This document shows positions 13,436 through 21,169 of a stretch of 21,931 bases of DNA, piece by piece. The stretch covers positions 1-21,931 of IMG/VR virus record IMGVR_UViG_3300029912_000001; one strand, written 5' to 3'. The notes beneath the pieces were generated by a model that saw only the letters and a program-made list of their open reading frames with translations, was not told the origin of the DNA and searched no databases. Position numbers and translations under genes: made by a program. Each line of letters starts with the position of its first letter. Position 1 is the stretch's first letter. The DNA comes from a virus.

Positions 13436-13907
13436 CGTTCGCGCAGTACCTGCGGGCAAGCGCCAAGTGCGCGAGCTGGGGCGCCTCATGCGCCCAGCTG
13501 ACCGTGCAGAGATCTTAGCGTCAGGCGGCTGGAGCGATGTCGAGCGCTGCTTGCGCGCCAACGTGAACCGCTCAGTTGAAGCTTGGGCAATGTACGCTGA
13601 CAAAGATCTTCTCTGCATTGTAGGTGTGCTGTTGGGGCCCAACTGCCAGGTGCCGTGGGTGCTAACCAGCGTGCACGTCGATAATCATCCGCTGACTTTT
13701 TGGCGGGCAAGCAAGGAAGTGGTGGACAAGCTGCGTGACAAGTACCCGTTAATGATCAACATGATTCATGCCAAGTACGGAGCCGCGCTGCGCTGGGCTG
13801 AGAGGCTAGGTTTTACGATCATGGCTCCTGAGAAGTTTGGCGTAGCGGGCGACTTGTTTTGCAAGGTTGTGCTCGACACGCGCAAGATCGAGGTGGCTTG
13901 TGGGTAG
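13422..13907 (+). CDS. T7 gp13-like internal virion protein with GNAT fold
   Basis: The 161-residue product has the outline of GCN5-type acyltransferases and of the T7 gp13-like internal proteins: LGRLMRPADRAEILASG (19-35), a strand pair DLLCIVGVLLG (62-72) and VPWVLTSVHV (78-87), a helix FWRASKEVVDKLRDKY (93-108), and the end motif AALRWAERLGFT (121-132), the N/A-x-x-W-x-x-x-L-G-F of the fold. Whether it is still catalytic is unknown. TTG 13422 is the likely start, with GAGGGAG at about 13408-13414, and overlaps the nozzle stop by 14 nt. Place in order (nozzle, this gene, gp14-like) matches T7. Confidence 0.75.
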   Translation: MEILSVRAVPAGKRQVRELGRLMRPADRAEILASGGWSDVERCLRANVNRSVEAWAMYADKDLLCIVGVLLGPNCQVPWVLTSVHVDNHPLTFWRASKEVVDKLRDKYPLMINMIHAKYGAALRWAERLGFTIMAPEKFGVAGDLFCKVVLDTRKIEVACG

Positions 13908-14385
13908 CGCGGCCTTGCTGGCGATGGGCACGGGCACGGCTCTCAAGACAGTAGCGTCATTGCAGCAGGCTGACCGGGCCAGGGCGGATGCTGAATTGAC
14001 CGCGCAGGCGTCCGACCGGGCGGCGTCTGACGCGGTGCGTCGTGGCGAGTTGCGGGACCTACAGGTGGCTATGCGCGGCTCGGCCGTCACAGCGGCCCAA
14101 CAGGTGGCCCAGAGCGGCACCGGCATCCTGACGGGTGTAGGAGCGTCGAGGACGGCGCTGGAAGCGTCTTCGGCCGTGAATGAGGTAGACAGGCGAACCG
14201 TGCGCATCAACGCGGCGTTGGACGCCTACGGCCTTCGTGAGCGGTCCAGGGCCGCCCGTCAGGAAGGCGCGAACGCCCATGCGTCCGGTGTGAACGCCGC
14301 CGTGGGTACGTTCTTGAGCGGCGTTGCCAGCGTGAGTGAGAAGCTGGGCGAGCGCGCGGCTGACCAGCCGGGTGAGGACGAATAA
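13900..14385 (+). CDS. T7 gp14-like internal virion protein
   Basis: A 161-residue, almost entirely helical protein. It opens with a small hydrophobic, glycine-rich segment (GSAALLAMGTGTALKTVASL) and continues with Ala/Arg/Glu/Gln-rich helices (LQQADRARADAELTAQASDR). A central QSGTGILTGVGASRTALEAS segment matches the 'Y/Q-x-x-S-G-..-L/I-..-G-S' turn seen in gp14-like proteins, and a DRRTVRINAALDAYGLRER helix follows. In T7, gp14 forms the outer-membrane part of the ejection channel. GTG 13900 with GAGG about 6 nt upstream is preferred; it overlaps the previous stop by 8 nt. The frame is open further upstream inside the preceding gene. It ends in TAATG overlap with the next gene. Confidence 0.72.
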   Translation: MGSAALLAMGTGTALKTVASLQQADRARADAELTAQASDRAASDAVRRGELRDLQVAMRGSAVTAAQQVAQSGTGILTGVGASRTALEASSAVNEVDRRTVRINAALDAYGLRERSRAARQEGANAHASGVNAAVGTFLSGVASVSEKLGERAADQPGEDE

Positions 14386-16106
14386 TGCCGACTCCCGAGA
14401 TTCAAGAGGCCAGCGTGCAGCAAGAGGCTACGCCGGTGGTGTCGCAGCAGACGCCGGGAGTAGGATCGTACGCGGGCGCAACAGTAGGACAGGCGTTGGA
14501 CGTTGCGGGCGATGCGCTTTGGAAGATCGGCACGCAGGAATATCAGCGCGCAATGCAGGCTAAGGCGCAGCAAGCCGAGTCAAACGCGCAACGTGAAATG
14601 CAACAGGTTCGAGACGGCTACGCTTCAAAGCAATTTGGCGAGAACGCCGTGAAAACGCACCAACAAACAAGCGATGCTTTGGAAGCGATCAGAACAAAGT
14701 ACGAGCACTCAATACCAAGCAAAATGGGGCGCAACGTCTATAATAACGCTACGCTTAAGATCTTGCGCATGTCGCAGGAAGGCGTAGACTCGCACTTTGA
14801 ACGGCAAAACAAAGTTTATCAAAATGATCAATTCTTGAGCGTTGCGCAGAACAACACAAAAGAGATCGCAACGCAAGCGCGGGATAACCCAGCCAACGCG
14901 CTCAAGCTTCTGCGAGACTTGCCTGCCCGCGCGCGCCAGCAGGCAGAAGGCCAAGGCAAAGAAGGCGAGGCAGCTGACGCTTTTGTGTCAAAGATCATGC
15001 AAGCACCAACACAAGCTTATCTGGTGGGGCTTACGCACAACCTAGACGTGACGCCTACGCAGCTAGATGAAGCGTATGAGAAGTACGGCACCGTGCTCAC
15101 AGACGCTGGCCGTAAGTCTGTCGAGGCTGCGATCTTTAAGAAATCTGTTGCGTGGACGGCCAGCGCTATCGTGGATACTTTGCCGGTCGTTGCGTACGAT
15201 GCGCGCGGTCGGTATAACGTGGACGCGGTACAAGAGCACAAGGCGAATCTTGACCCAGACGATCCGCGTACTCCAGCCATCATCAAAAGTTTGGATCATG
15301 CAGTGTTAGAGCGCAACAATGAAGTTAAAGCGCGGGTGTTGCAGAGCATGGATGCGATCAACAAAGCTCAGGTGCGTGGCCAGCCGTTCAAGATGAGTCT
15401 GGCTGACAGCGCGGATGTTGCTGAGATACGTATGAACGATGGCGCGCTTGCGCGCGCGCTAGACAGGCGCGAAACGAACGAACTTGCCACGGCGCAAGGG
15501 CGCGAACTGCGGACAGTCAAAACCGCGAACCGCGCATCGTTCAATGAGGAGTTGTTTCGTGTAAATACGCTGTCAGACGATGCGCTGCGCCAGCTTAATC
15601 CTAAAGAGTATGCGAACGTTGTTCGCGCTCTGGGCTTGCCCGAACCGATGGTAGACAAGCTGACACACCATGTCGAAGCTGAACAAAAAGAAGCGACTGG
15701 CGGATTGACGCGCACGGATCTAACAAGCATCGCTAGCGCTGTTGCGACGGCGGCGCATCGAGGAAGCCCACGGCTTTCAGCGCAGGCTAAACTTGAGATT
15801 CATTCTGCGCTGGCGGAAGCTAAGCGCAACGGTTTGATCAAAGACTACGACAGCGCTGTGAAGTTTGCGCAGAGTAAAACTAAGATCGTTCCTAACGGCA
15901 CGACTATGTTTGGGTTGGTCGGCAAAACTGCGACGCAGTGGCAAATTGACGCCGCTCACCGCGATTCAGACGGGCCGCGGACCGCTCCTGCGCAGGCTGT
16001 GCCTGTCGCCAAGCAGAACGTGCCAAAGCGTTTGTCAGCTCCCAAAACTATTGGCGGTGAGACGCGCGTGTATGACTACGATCTGAAAGCTTGGGTAAAG
16101 CCGTGA
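14385..16106 (+). CDS. Internal virion / ejection protein, gp15-like by position
   Basis: The 573-residue product is helical throughout, with many Ala, Gln, Lys and Asp residues and a polar Gln/Pro-rich N-terminus. A helix near residues 44-75 is Gln-rich (YQRAMQAKAQQAESNAQREM). Later parts (for example ALKLLRDLPARARQQAEGQG, then DVTPTQLDEAYEKYGTVLTD) look like stacked helical repeats such as those of gp15-type ejection proteins. No enzymatic motif is visible. ATG 14385 sits in a TAATG overlap and has a GGTGAGG region upstream. Order between a gp14-like gene and a very large gp16-position gene is the main support; sequence similarity to T7 gp15 is weak by eye. Confidence 0.65.
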   Translation: MPTPEIQEASVQQEATPVVSQQTPGVGSYAGATVGQALDVAGDALWKIGTQEYQRAMQAKAQQAESNAQREMQQVRDGYASKQFGENAVKTHQQTSDALEAIRTKYEHSIPSKMGRNVYNNATLKILRMSQEGVDSHFERQNKVYQNDQFLSVAQNNTKEIATQARDNPANALKLLRDLPARARQQAEGQGKEGEAADAFVSKIMQAPTQAYLVGLTHNLDVTPTQLDEAYEKYGTVLTDAGRKSVEAAIFKKSVAWTASAIVDTLPVVAYDARGRYNVDAVQEHKANLDPDDPRTPAIIKSLDHAVLERNNEVKARVLQSMDAINKAQVRGQPFKMSLADSADVAEIRMNDGALARALDRRETNELATAQGRELRTVKTANRASFNEELFRVNTLSDDALRQLNPKEYANVVRALGLPEPMVDKLTHHVEAEQKEATGGLTRTDLTSIASAVATAAHRGSPRLSAQAKLEIHSALAEAKRNGLIKDYDSAVKFAQSKTKIVPNGTTMFGLVGKTATQWQIDAAHRDSDGPRTAPAQAVPVAKQNVPKRLSAPKTIGGETRVYDYDLKAWVKP

Positions 16107-19100
16107 CTGACTGGGACAAAGTAGAGCCGCCGCCACCGCCTGCGGGAGTTTCTGACTGGGCTAAGGTTGCACCGCCGCCAGAAGATAGCGACAACGTCGG
16201 TGTAACGCGCCTGCCGCCACCGCCTGACATGAAATCTTCAGGTTTGAAAAAAGGCGCTTACACGCTTGGCGGGCTTGAACTTGCAAACGCTGCAAAAGAT
16301 CAAGACCCAAAAAAAGCAATACAAGCGCTCAGCGATGCGCGTGCAAACAACTTGGAGCCACAGCACGCGGCTGACAACGCTGACATTTTTCAAGCGCAAC
16401 GGCAGACTGCGGGCGTGGCGCAAGCGTTGGCACAAAGCCCGGCGCTAATGAGTTACGCGGGCCAGTCAACACAACACGTTGCAGCTATCGCGGGCGATTC
16501 CACCAACCTTGCAGCCGTAGGGCGCGGAGCTTTTGGCGAGCCTGAGCTTCCTTGGTACGGAGATCTTGACGAAAACGCGCCGCCTGCGGAAGATGGGCCC
16601 GCGTACGAGCGACCCACCGGGCCCGATGCAATCACTGCTGCATTGACCAAGCACACTGCGTCAATGATCAAAGATTTTGTTGACGCATACATCGGCCTTC
16701 AAAGCACGCCTTCGCAGGGCGTTAAAAATCTGAGCAAGTCTCTTGGTAGCATTGCAGGACAAGATCTTGCAGATGTGATTCCAGCGCCTGTGGAGGCAGT
16801 GGCGGGGGTGCTGCCATCTCTCGTGGGCTTGGGAGTCGCTGCGGCAACTGGGCCCGAAGCGTTGTTTGCCAGCATGTTCATGGGCGGTTATGGAAGGCTC
16901 AGAGCAGCGGGCGTAGAAGATGGCCTGGCTGCGACCGGCGCGGCACTGGCTGCCAAGCTGGGCTCTGGCTTTGGTACTGAGTTTTTGACTGGGCTGGCGC
17001 CAAAGGCAACGCAAGCCTTGGTTCGCGATACGGCTGCGCAGGCCATGACTTCGCTAGTGCGCAGCGCTGCTGCCAAGGAAGCGGCAAAAAAGTTTGGCGT
17101 GCATGCAGCTTCAGGCGCGCTGATGACTATCAGCATGGGCATGACTGAGTTGATCACAAAAAATATTGACACGTACAGCAAGACCGGCAAAGAACCAGAT
17201 CCTTCTGAGCTATGGCAAAACTTCAAGCAGCTGTCCAAGCAAAGTCTTGCGCTCTTGCCGTTTGCAGCAACCGGTCCGTTGATGGAGTATCACCAACAAA
17301 TGGGCAGGCACCTGGCTGCTCATGCAGATCAAATTAAGCTTGCAGCGTTAACCGGCCCACTTGGCGAAACGGACATTGTGCGCACCGCGCCTGCCGAAGC
17401 TAAACAGATCGTGCGCCAGATGGCTGATGACGCGGGCGAGCGTTGGGCCAACGAAGAGCAGCCTCCACCAAGCGCGCCCGCGCGCGGAGGCTCTGTCGAG
17501 ATAATGGCTGGCTCGTACGTTCAGGCGGCGAAGCAATCAAAGGTAGTTGACGCGCTGAAAAAAGAAATCAATAAGATCGAAACCTCGGGCGACACCGTAC
17601 CCGAAGACTTGGAGCGTAAACTTACGCAGGAAGTTGGCAAGCTGAACCGGCTGATGGAGCCTGAGCATTTTGGGGAGCCCATCCCTGCGCCCGCGCGCGC
17701 AGCGGGCAAGGTTTACGTTGACGCTGACGTGCTGCGCAAAGTTGCTACAAACAATAAACTTGATCCGCACAAAGTAGCTGAACAAGTTACAGGCAACGCC
17801 AACGCGCTAAACGAAGCAGAGGCAACGAACACGGCCATCGCAGTCCCGGTGGAGAACTACGCGGTGGACTTGCAGCCTCTGCACAAAGATCTTGCCAAAG
17901 GCACGTCACTGCATGAAGACAACCCTTCGTTGGCGAGCGTGCAGTCTGAGCCTCCTATTGATCTGCAAGAAGCGCTGGCTAATTTAGCTAAGCCGCTGAA
18001 CAACGCTGAGTTGACTAGACTTGCTGCGGTAAACGCAAAAGCAGCTCCTGCGCCCGTAGCAGATCCTGCCCTCAACACGCCGCAAACAATTCATGGCATT
18101 CAAAAAACATTCGCAGCGTTGAAGACGCTAGGCTTTGATGTGCCTGAATTGCCCGCCAGTATAGTGCCTCTCAACACAGGTGAGCCGTTGTCGCCACCAA
18201 AAAAAGAGCCCACTACGCCTGCTGCTATCTACAAAGCTCAAGCAGTCAAGGCGATGGCAGACAAAACGATCTTTCAACTGGCGACAAAGGCGTATGCGAG
18301 CGCAGCCCGCAAAGCTCAAGGCATCATTGATAAGATGCGGGTGCAGACGGAAAATAAACTGTCGAGCGCTGAGCAGACTGCGCAGCAAGGGATCGACGCT
18401 AAGACGCGGCAAGAAGCCCAGGACAAGTCCGTCACAGCCACGCAGAAGACTGTTGTTGCGGGAGAGAAGTCTCTCGAAGCGATGCGTCAGATTGAAATTC
18501 GCAATCTAAACCGGGCCATGGAAACCGCGCGGGCCCAGGCGCAGAAAGCGGCAACTAAAGTAGTTGGTAGCGTCACTGCGTCTGTGTCGGACGGCATTCG
18601 GGCAGACCGCTACGGCGCAGGCGCGCTCTACGGCGAGCTGTATGACCACGTTTCTCAAGCTCTGGGTTTGCGCACGCCAGCGCCCAACGAAGAGTTAAAC
18701 GATCCTACTGTCAGCATGAACGTACTACAAACTAGTTACGGCTCAGATCTACCGTTTGACTTGGAACAAGTGTTGGCCCTAATTAAGACGCCCAAAGAGC
18801 TGGGTGAAATGAAGTTGTCCGAAGCGAACACCGTTGATGCGTTTTTCAAAACGCTGCAAAAAATATCTAGCGAAGCCAGCAAAGCTTACACTGAAGGCCA
18901 GCTGCTAGATCGTAAAGCTGTCATCGACAAAGACATCTTGCCTGCTTTGAAGGCGCAAACGCCCGATGGGCAGGCTAACTCGCCTCCCGATGTGCAGAAC
19001 CCGGAGCTTGCTCGCCCGCCTCCCGATGTGCGGAACCCGAAGCAAGCAGGTGCGCGCTCGCGCTGGGAAGCGTTCAAAGACGGCATCGCAGCTATGAAAG

Positions 19101-21169
19101 GTGATGAATCCAAGCTTTCGTTTCAAACCTTGCTCAAACCCATGGGCAAGTGGGGCGCATCGCATTTCCTGCGCGTGCTCTCGGCTGAGAAAGTCGAGGC
19201 TCGAATCAGGACCCAGCAGGCAGACGCAATGTCGCTCACCAGCAAACTAGCCGGGCTAGATCGACGCGTGCCGTGGCCCCAAGGAATGTCGCAGCCAGGT
19301 TTAACTCAAGATGTATCAGTGGCCGACATGCTGCACATTCGGCGCTTGATGGGTACGGAGGAAAACTCTGCGGCTATCGCGGAAGCAACCAAGGTGCCGT
19401 TGCCAGCTTGGGAAGCTTGGTTTGATCAGCATATGACCAAAGGCATGTACGACGCTACCCAACAATTTTGGACTGGCACCAAGTCTCTCGGCAACGAGCA
19501 AGCAGCCAACATGGCTATTCGTGGCGCGGTGCCCATGGTGCGCCAGACACCGAGAAAAATCAAAACGCAATTTGGCGACTACACCGGCTCGTTCAGCGGC
19601 CCGATGCGCTGGCTCGATGGTTCAGGGCGCTTGCCTAGTCCGGTGAGTGCAGACGACCCTATGAGAGGCAACCGGGTGGCGCCTGACGTGCCCCACCGTA
19701 AGACTGAGGCGCCAAGCCCTGCCATTGACCGCTTCCCTGACCTGAGCGCGTCCAACGGCCAAGCTCATTTTAGAGAGCAGGCCCGCGACATTGCTTACAG
19801 CGAGCCGGTACGCGATGGCCACGCAATGTTTACTGATCCTGACTTTCAGCGCGCAGTGGTGCAACGGCTAGGACAAGCTTGGTATGACAGATTGATCCAA
19901 GCGCACGACCGGGTAGCTGACGGTGGCCGCGTAGCAATAGATCGTGGAATTAGCACAGTAAACGTGCTGTTCACGGGCGGGCGTATCGTGGCCGGCGCTA
20001 CGTTTCCTTTTAACATAAGCACCATGCTCAAGACTGCGATCCATCCGCTGCAAGATGCTATGCTGCAAGGCGGGGGGCTGAACTTAATCAAGGGTACGTT
20101 GCGCGCTGTCAGCTCTGAAGGCCGCGCTGAATCTAACGCGCAGTCACGCATTGTATCTTTGTACACTCGGGACGCCTATCGGCGGCAACGCGATATGGCG
20201 CACGATCTTGAAGGCAACACAGACAGCGCTCTTGAGAAAGTGGGCGATGTCGCTTCTGCCGCCGGGCACTTTTTCAATGCGCACACGCTCGCGGCGCACG
20301 CTCACATTATCTGGCATACCAATAGGTACGCGGCGCCCGCAGGTAGCACATACCAAGAGTCGATAGACTACGCGGACCAGCGCACAGCGGCAGCTTTGCC
20401 GCCAAATACGGTCGTCCGGCAGTCCGCGCAAAACATGAACCAGCTTTTTGCGGCGATGAACTTGACGTACAATTTTCAAGGAGCTTTTTTCAACATGAAA
20501 GCGCAGAACGAGATGGAGGTACGCGCGAACATCGCAGGTGGTGCAAATAAGTTTGTCGCGCGCGGTATCCAACTGGCTCAGCGGCTTGGCACCTACGCAA
20601 CTTTAGGCTTGGGACTATGGATCGGTGGCCAAGGGCGCACCAAACAAGAGGAAGAAGAAGACGCAGCCGGGCATGGCAGTGTCAGCGGCTTTGGCGATAC
20701 AACGATGCTGGGGCACCACGTTGGCACAGCAAAATGGATTGCGCGCACGCTCATGGTCGAGAAGTATTTAGGCAGCCCTATTGCGCACAAGCTCATGGAA
20801 ATGGCCGCGCCTATCTTGGTGGGCGACAAGCCTGCGCGCTCCTACGGTTTGTTAAACCCGCCTGCGCAAGAGTTGGCCGACGCGGAATGGAAAGACTTTG
20901 TTACGATCGTTAACAGCGAGAAAGAGGGTTCGCAGCGTTTGAACGCAGCGTTTGACAGCGTGGCAATGGTTTTTGTGCCCGGCCATGTGCAGATGAAGCG
21001 CAGCGGCCAAGCCAGCTATCAGCTGCTGCACGCAGAGGATTTTGAAGGCGACTATCAGCCGCGTGGTGACTTAGATAGGTTAGACATGCTCATTCGTGGT
21101 ACGAAGCCACGAAACGCTTCGTTCCTCAGCGATGCGCAAGGACTCATTTCTGGAAGGAGTAGACAATGA
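16103..21169 (+). CDS. Very large internal virion / ejection protein (1688 aa)
   Basis: In the gp16 position of a T7-like tail module. GTG 16103 overlaps the previous stop (GTGA); TTG 16091 is an alternative. The N-terminus has a short tandem motif, TDWDKVEPPPPP then SDWAKVAPPP, before a Pro-rich linker. A hydrophobic Gly/Ala-rich region follows (about residues 224-350, e.g. GVLPSLVGLGVAAATGPEAL). KVYVDADVLRKVATNNKLDP (about 536-555) resembles a module found in other large phage polyvalent proteins. A long helical, Gln/Lys/Ala-rich region (about 707-830) is probably coiled coil. A Pro-rich direct repeat lies near 960-980. The C-terminal third (about 1280-1510) has aromatic/hydrophobic segments (NQLFAAMNLTYNFQGAFFNM; LGTYATLGLGLWIGG) of the kind seen in LPD-type C-terminal domains. 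No lytic transglycosylase motif of T7 gp16 is visible. It probably enters the cell with the DNA. Confidence 0.8.
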   Translation: MTDWDKVEPPPPPAGVSDWAKVAPPPEDSDNVGVTRLPPPPDMKSSGLKKGAYTLGGLELANAAKDQDPKKAIQALSDARANNLEPQHAADNADIFQAQRQTAGVAQALAQSPALMSYAGQSTQHVAAIAGDSTNLAAVGRGAFGEPELPWYGDLDENAPPAEDGPAYERPTGPDAITAALTKHTASMIKDFVDAYIGLQSTPSQGVKNLSKSLGSIAGQDLADVIPAPVEAVAGVLPSLVGLGVAAATGPEALFASMFMGGYGRLRAAGVEDGLAATGAALAAKLGSGFGTEFLTGLAPKATQALVRDTAAQAMTSLVRSAAAKEAAKKFGVHAASGALMTISMGMTELITKNIDTYSKTGKEPDPSELWQNFKQLSKQSLALLPFAATGPLMEYHQQMGRHLAAHADQIKLAALTGPLGETDIVRTAPAEAKQIVRQMADDAGERWANEEQPPPSAPARGGSVEIMAGSYVQAAKQSKVVDALKKEINKIETSGDTVPEDLERKLTQEVGKLNRLMEPEHFGEPIPAPARAAGKVYVDADVLRKVATNNKLDPHKVAEQVTGNANALNEAEATNTAIAVPVENYAVDLQPLHKDLAKGTSLHEDNPSLASVQSEPPIDLQEALANLAKPLNNAELTRLAAVNAKAAPAPVADPALNTPQTIHGIQKTFAALKTLGFDVPELPASIVPLNTGEPLSPPKKEPTTPAAIYKAQAVKAMADKTIFQLATKAYASAARKAQGIIDKMRVQTENKLSSAEQTAQQGIDAKTRQEAQDKSVTATQKTVVAGEKSLEAMRQIEIRNLNRAMETARAQAQKAATKVVGSVTASVSDGIRADRYGAGALYGELYDHVSQALGLRTPAPNEELNDPTVSMNVLQTSYGSDLPFDLEQVLALIKTPKELGEMKLSEANTVDAFFKTLQKISSEASKAYTEGQLLDRKAVIDKDILPALKAQTPDGQANSPPDVQNPELARPPPDVRNPKQAGARSRWEAFKDGIAAMKGDESKLSFQTLLKPMGKWGASHFLRVLSAEKVEARIRTQQADAMSLTSKLAGLDRRVPWPQGMSQPGLTQDVSVADMLHIRRLMGTEENSAAIAEATKVPLPAWEAWFDQHMTKGMYDATQQFWTGTKSLGNEQAANMAIRGAVPMVRQTPRKIKTQFGDYTGSFSGPMRWLDGSGRLPSPVSADDPMRGNRVAPDVPHRKTEAPSPAIDRFPDLSASNGQAHFREQARDIAYSEPVRDGHAMFTDPDFQRAVVQRLGQAWYDRLIQAHDRVADGGRVAIDRGISTVNVLFTGGRIVAGATFPFNISTMLKTAIHPLQDAMLQGGGLNLIKGTLRAVSSEGRAESNAQSRIVSLYTRDAYRRQRDMAHDLEGNTDSALEKVGDVASAAGHFFNAHTLAAHAHIIWHTNRYAAPAGSTYQESIDYADQRTAAALPPNTVVRQSAQNMNQLFAAMNLTYNFQGAFFNMKAQNEMEVRANIAGGANKFVARGIQLAQRLGTYATLGLGLWIGGQGRTKQEEEEDAAGHGSVSGFGDTTMLGHHVGTAKWIARTLMVEKYLGSPIAHKLMEMAAPILVGDKPARSYGLLNPPAQELADAEWKDFVTIVNSEKEGSQRLNAAFDSVAMVFVPGHVQMKRSGQASYQLLHAEDFEGDYQPRGDLDRLDMLIRGTKPRNASFLSDAQGLISGRSRQ
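18981..19039 (+). repeat. Direct repeat of 23 bp inside the large ejection gene
   Basis: The same 23-bp sequence occurs at 18981-19003 and 19017-19039 with one mismatch (CAG versus CGG in the middle), 36 bp apart, and encodes PPDVQNPELAR followed by PPDVRNPKQAG. Since 36 is a multiple of three the frame is kept. It marks a flexible proline-rich linker that probably grew by duplication. Confidence 0.8.

Noticed and set aside
16103-21169. Lytic transglycosylase domain expected in a gp16-position protein
   Set aside because: I looked for the catalytic Glu context and the usual GLMQ-type motif and did not see them, so I do not claim the activity.
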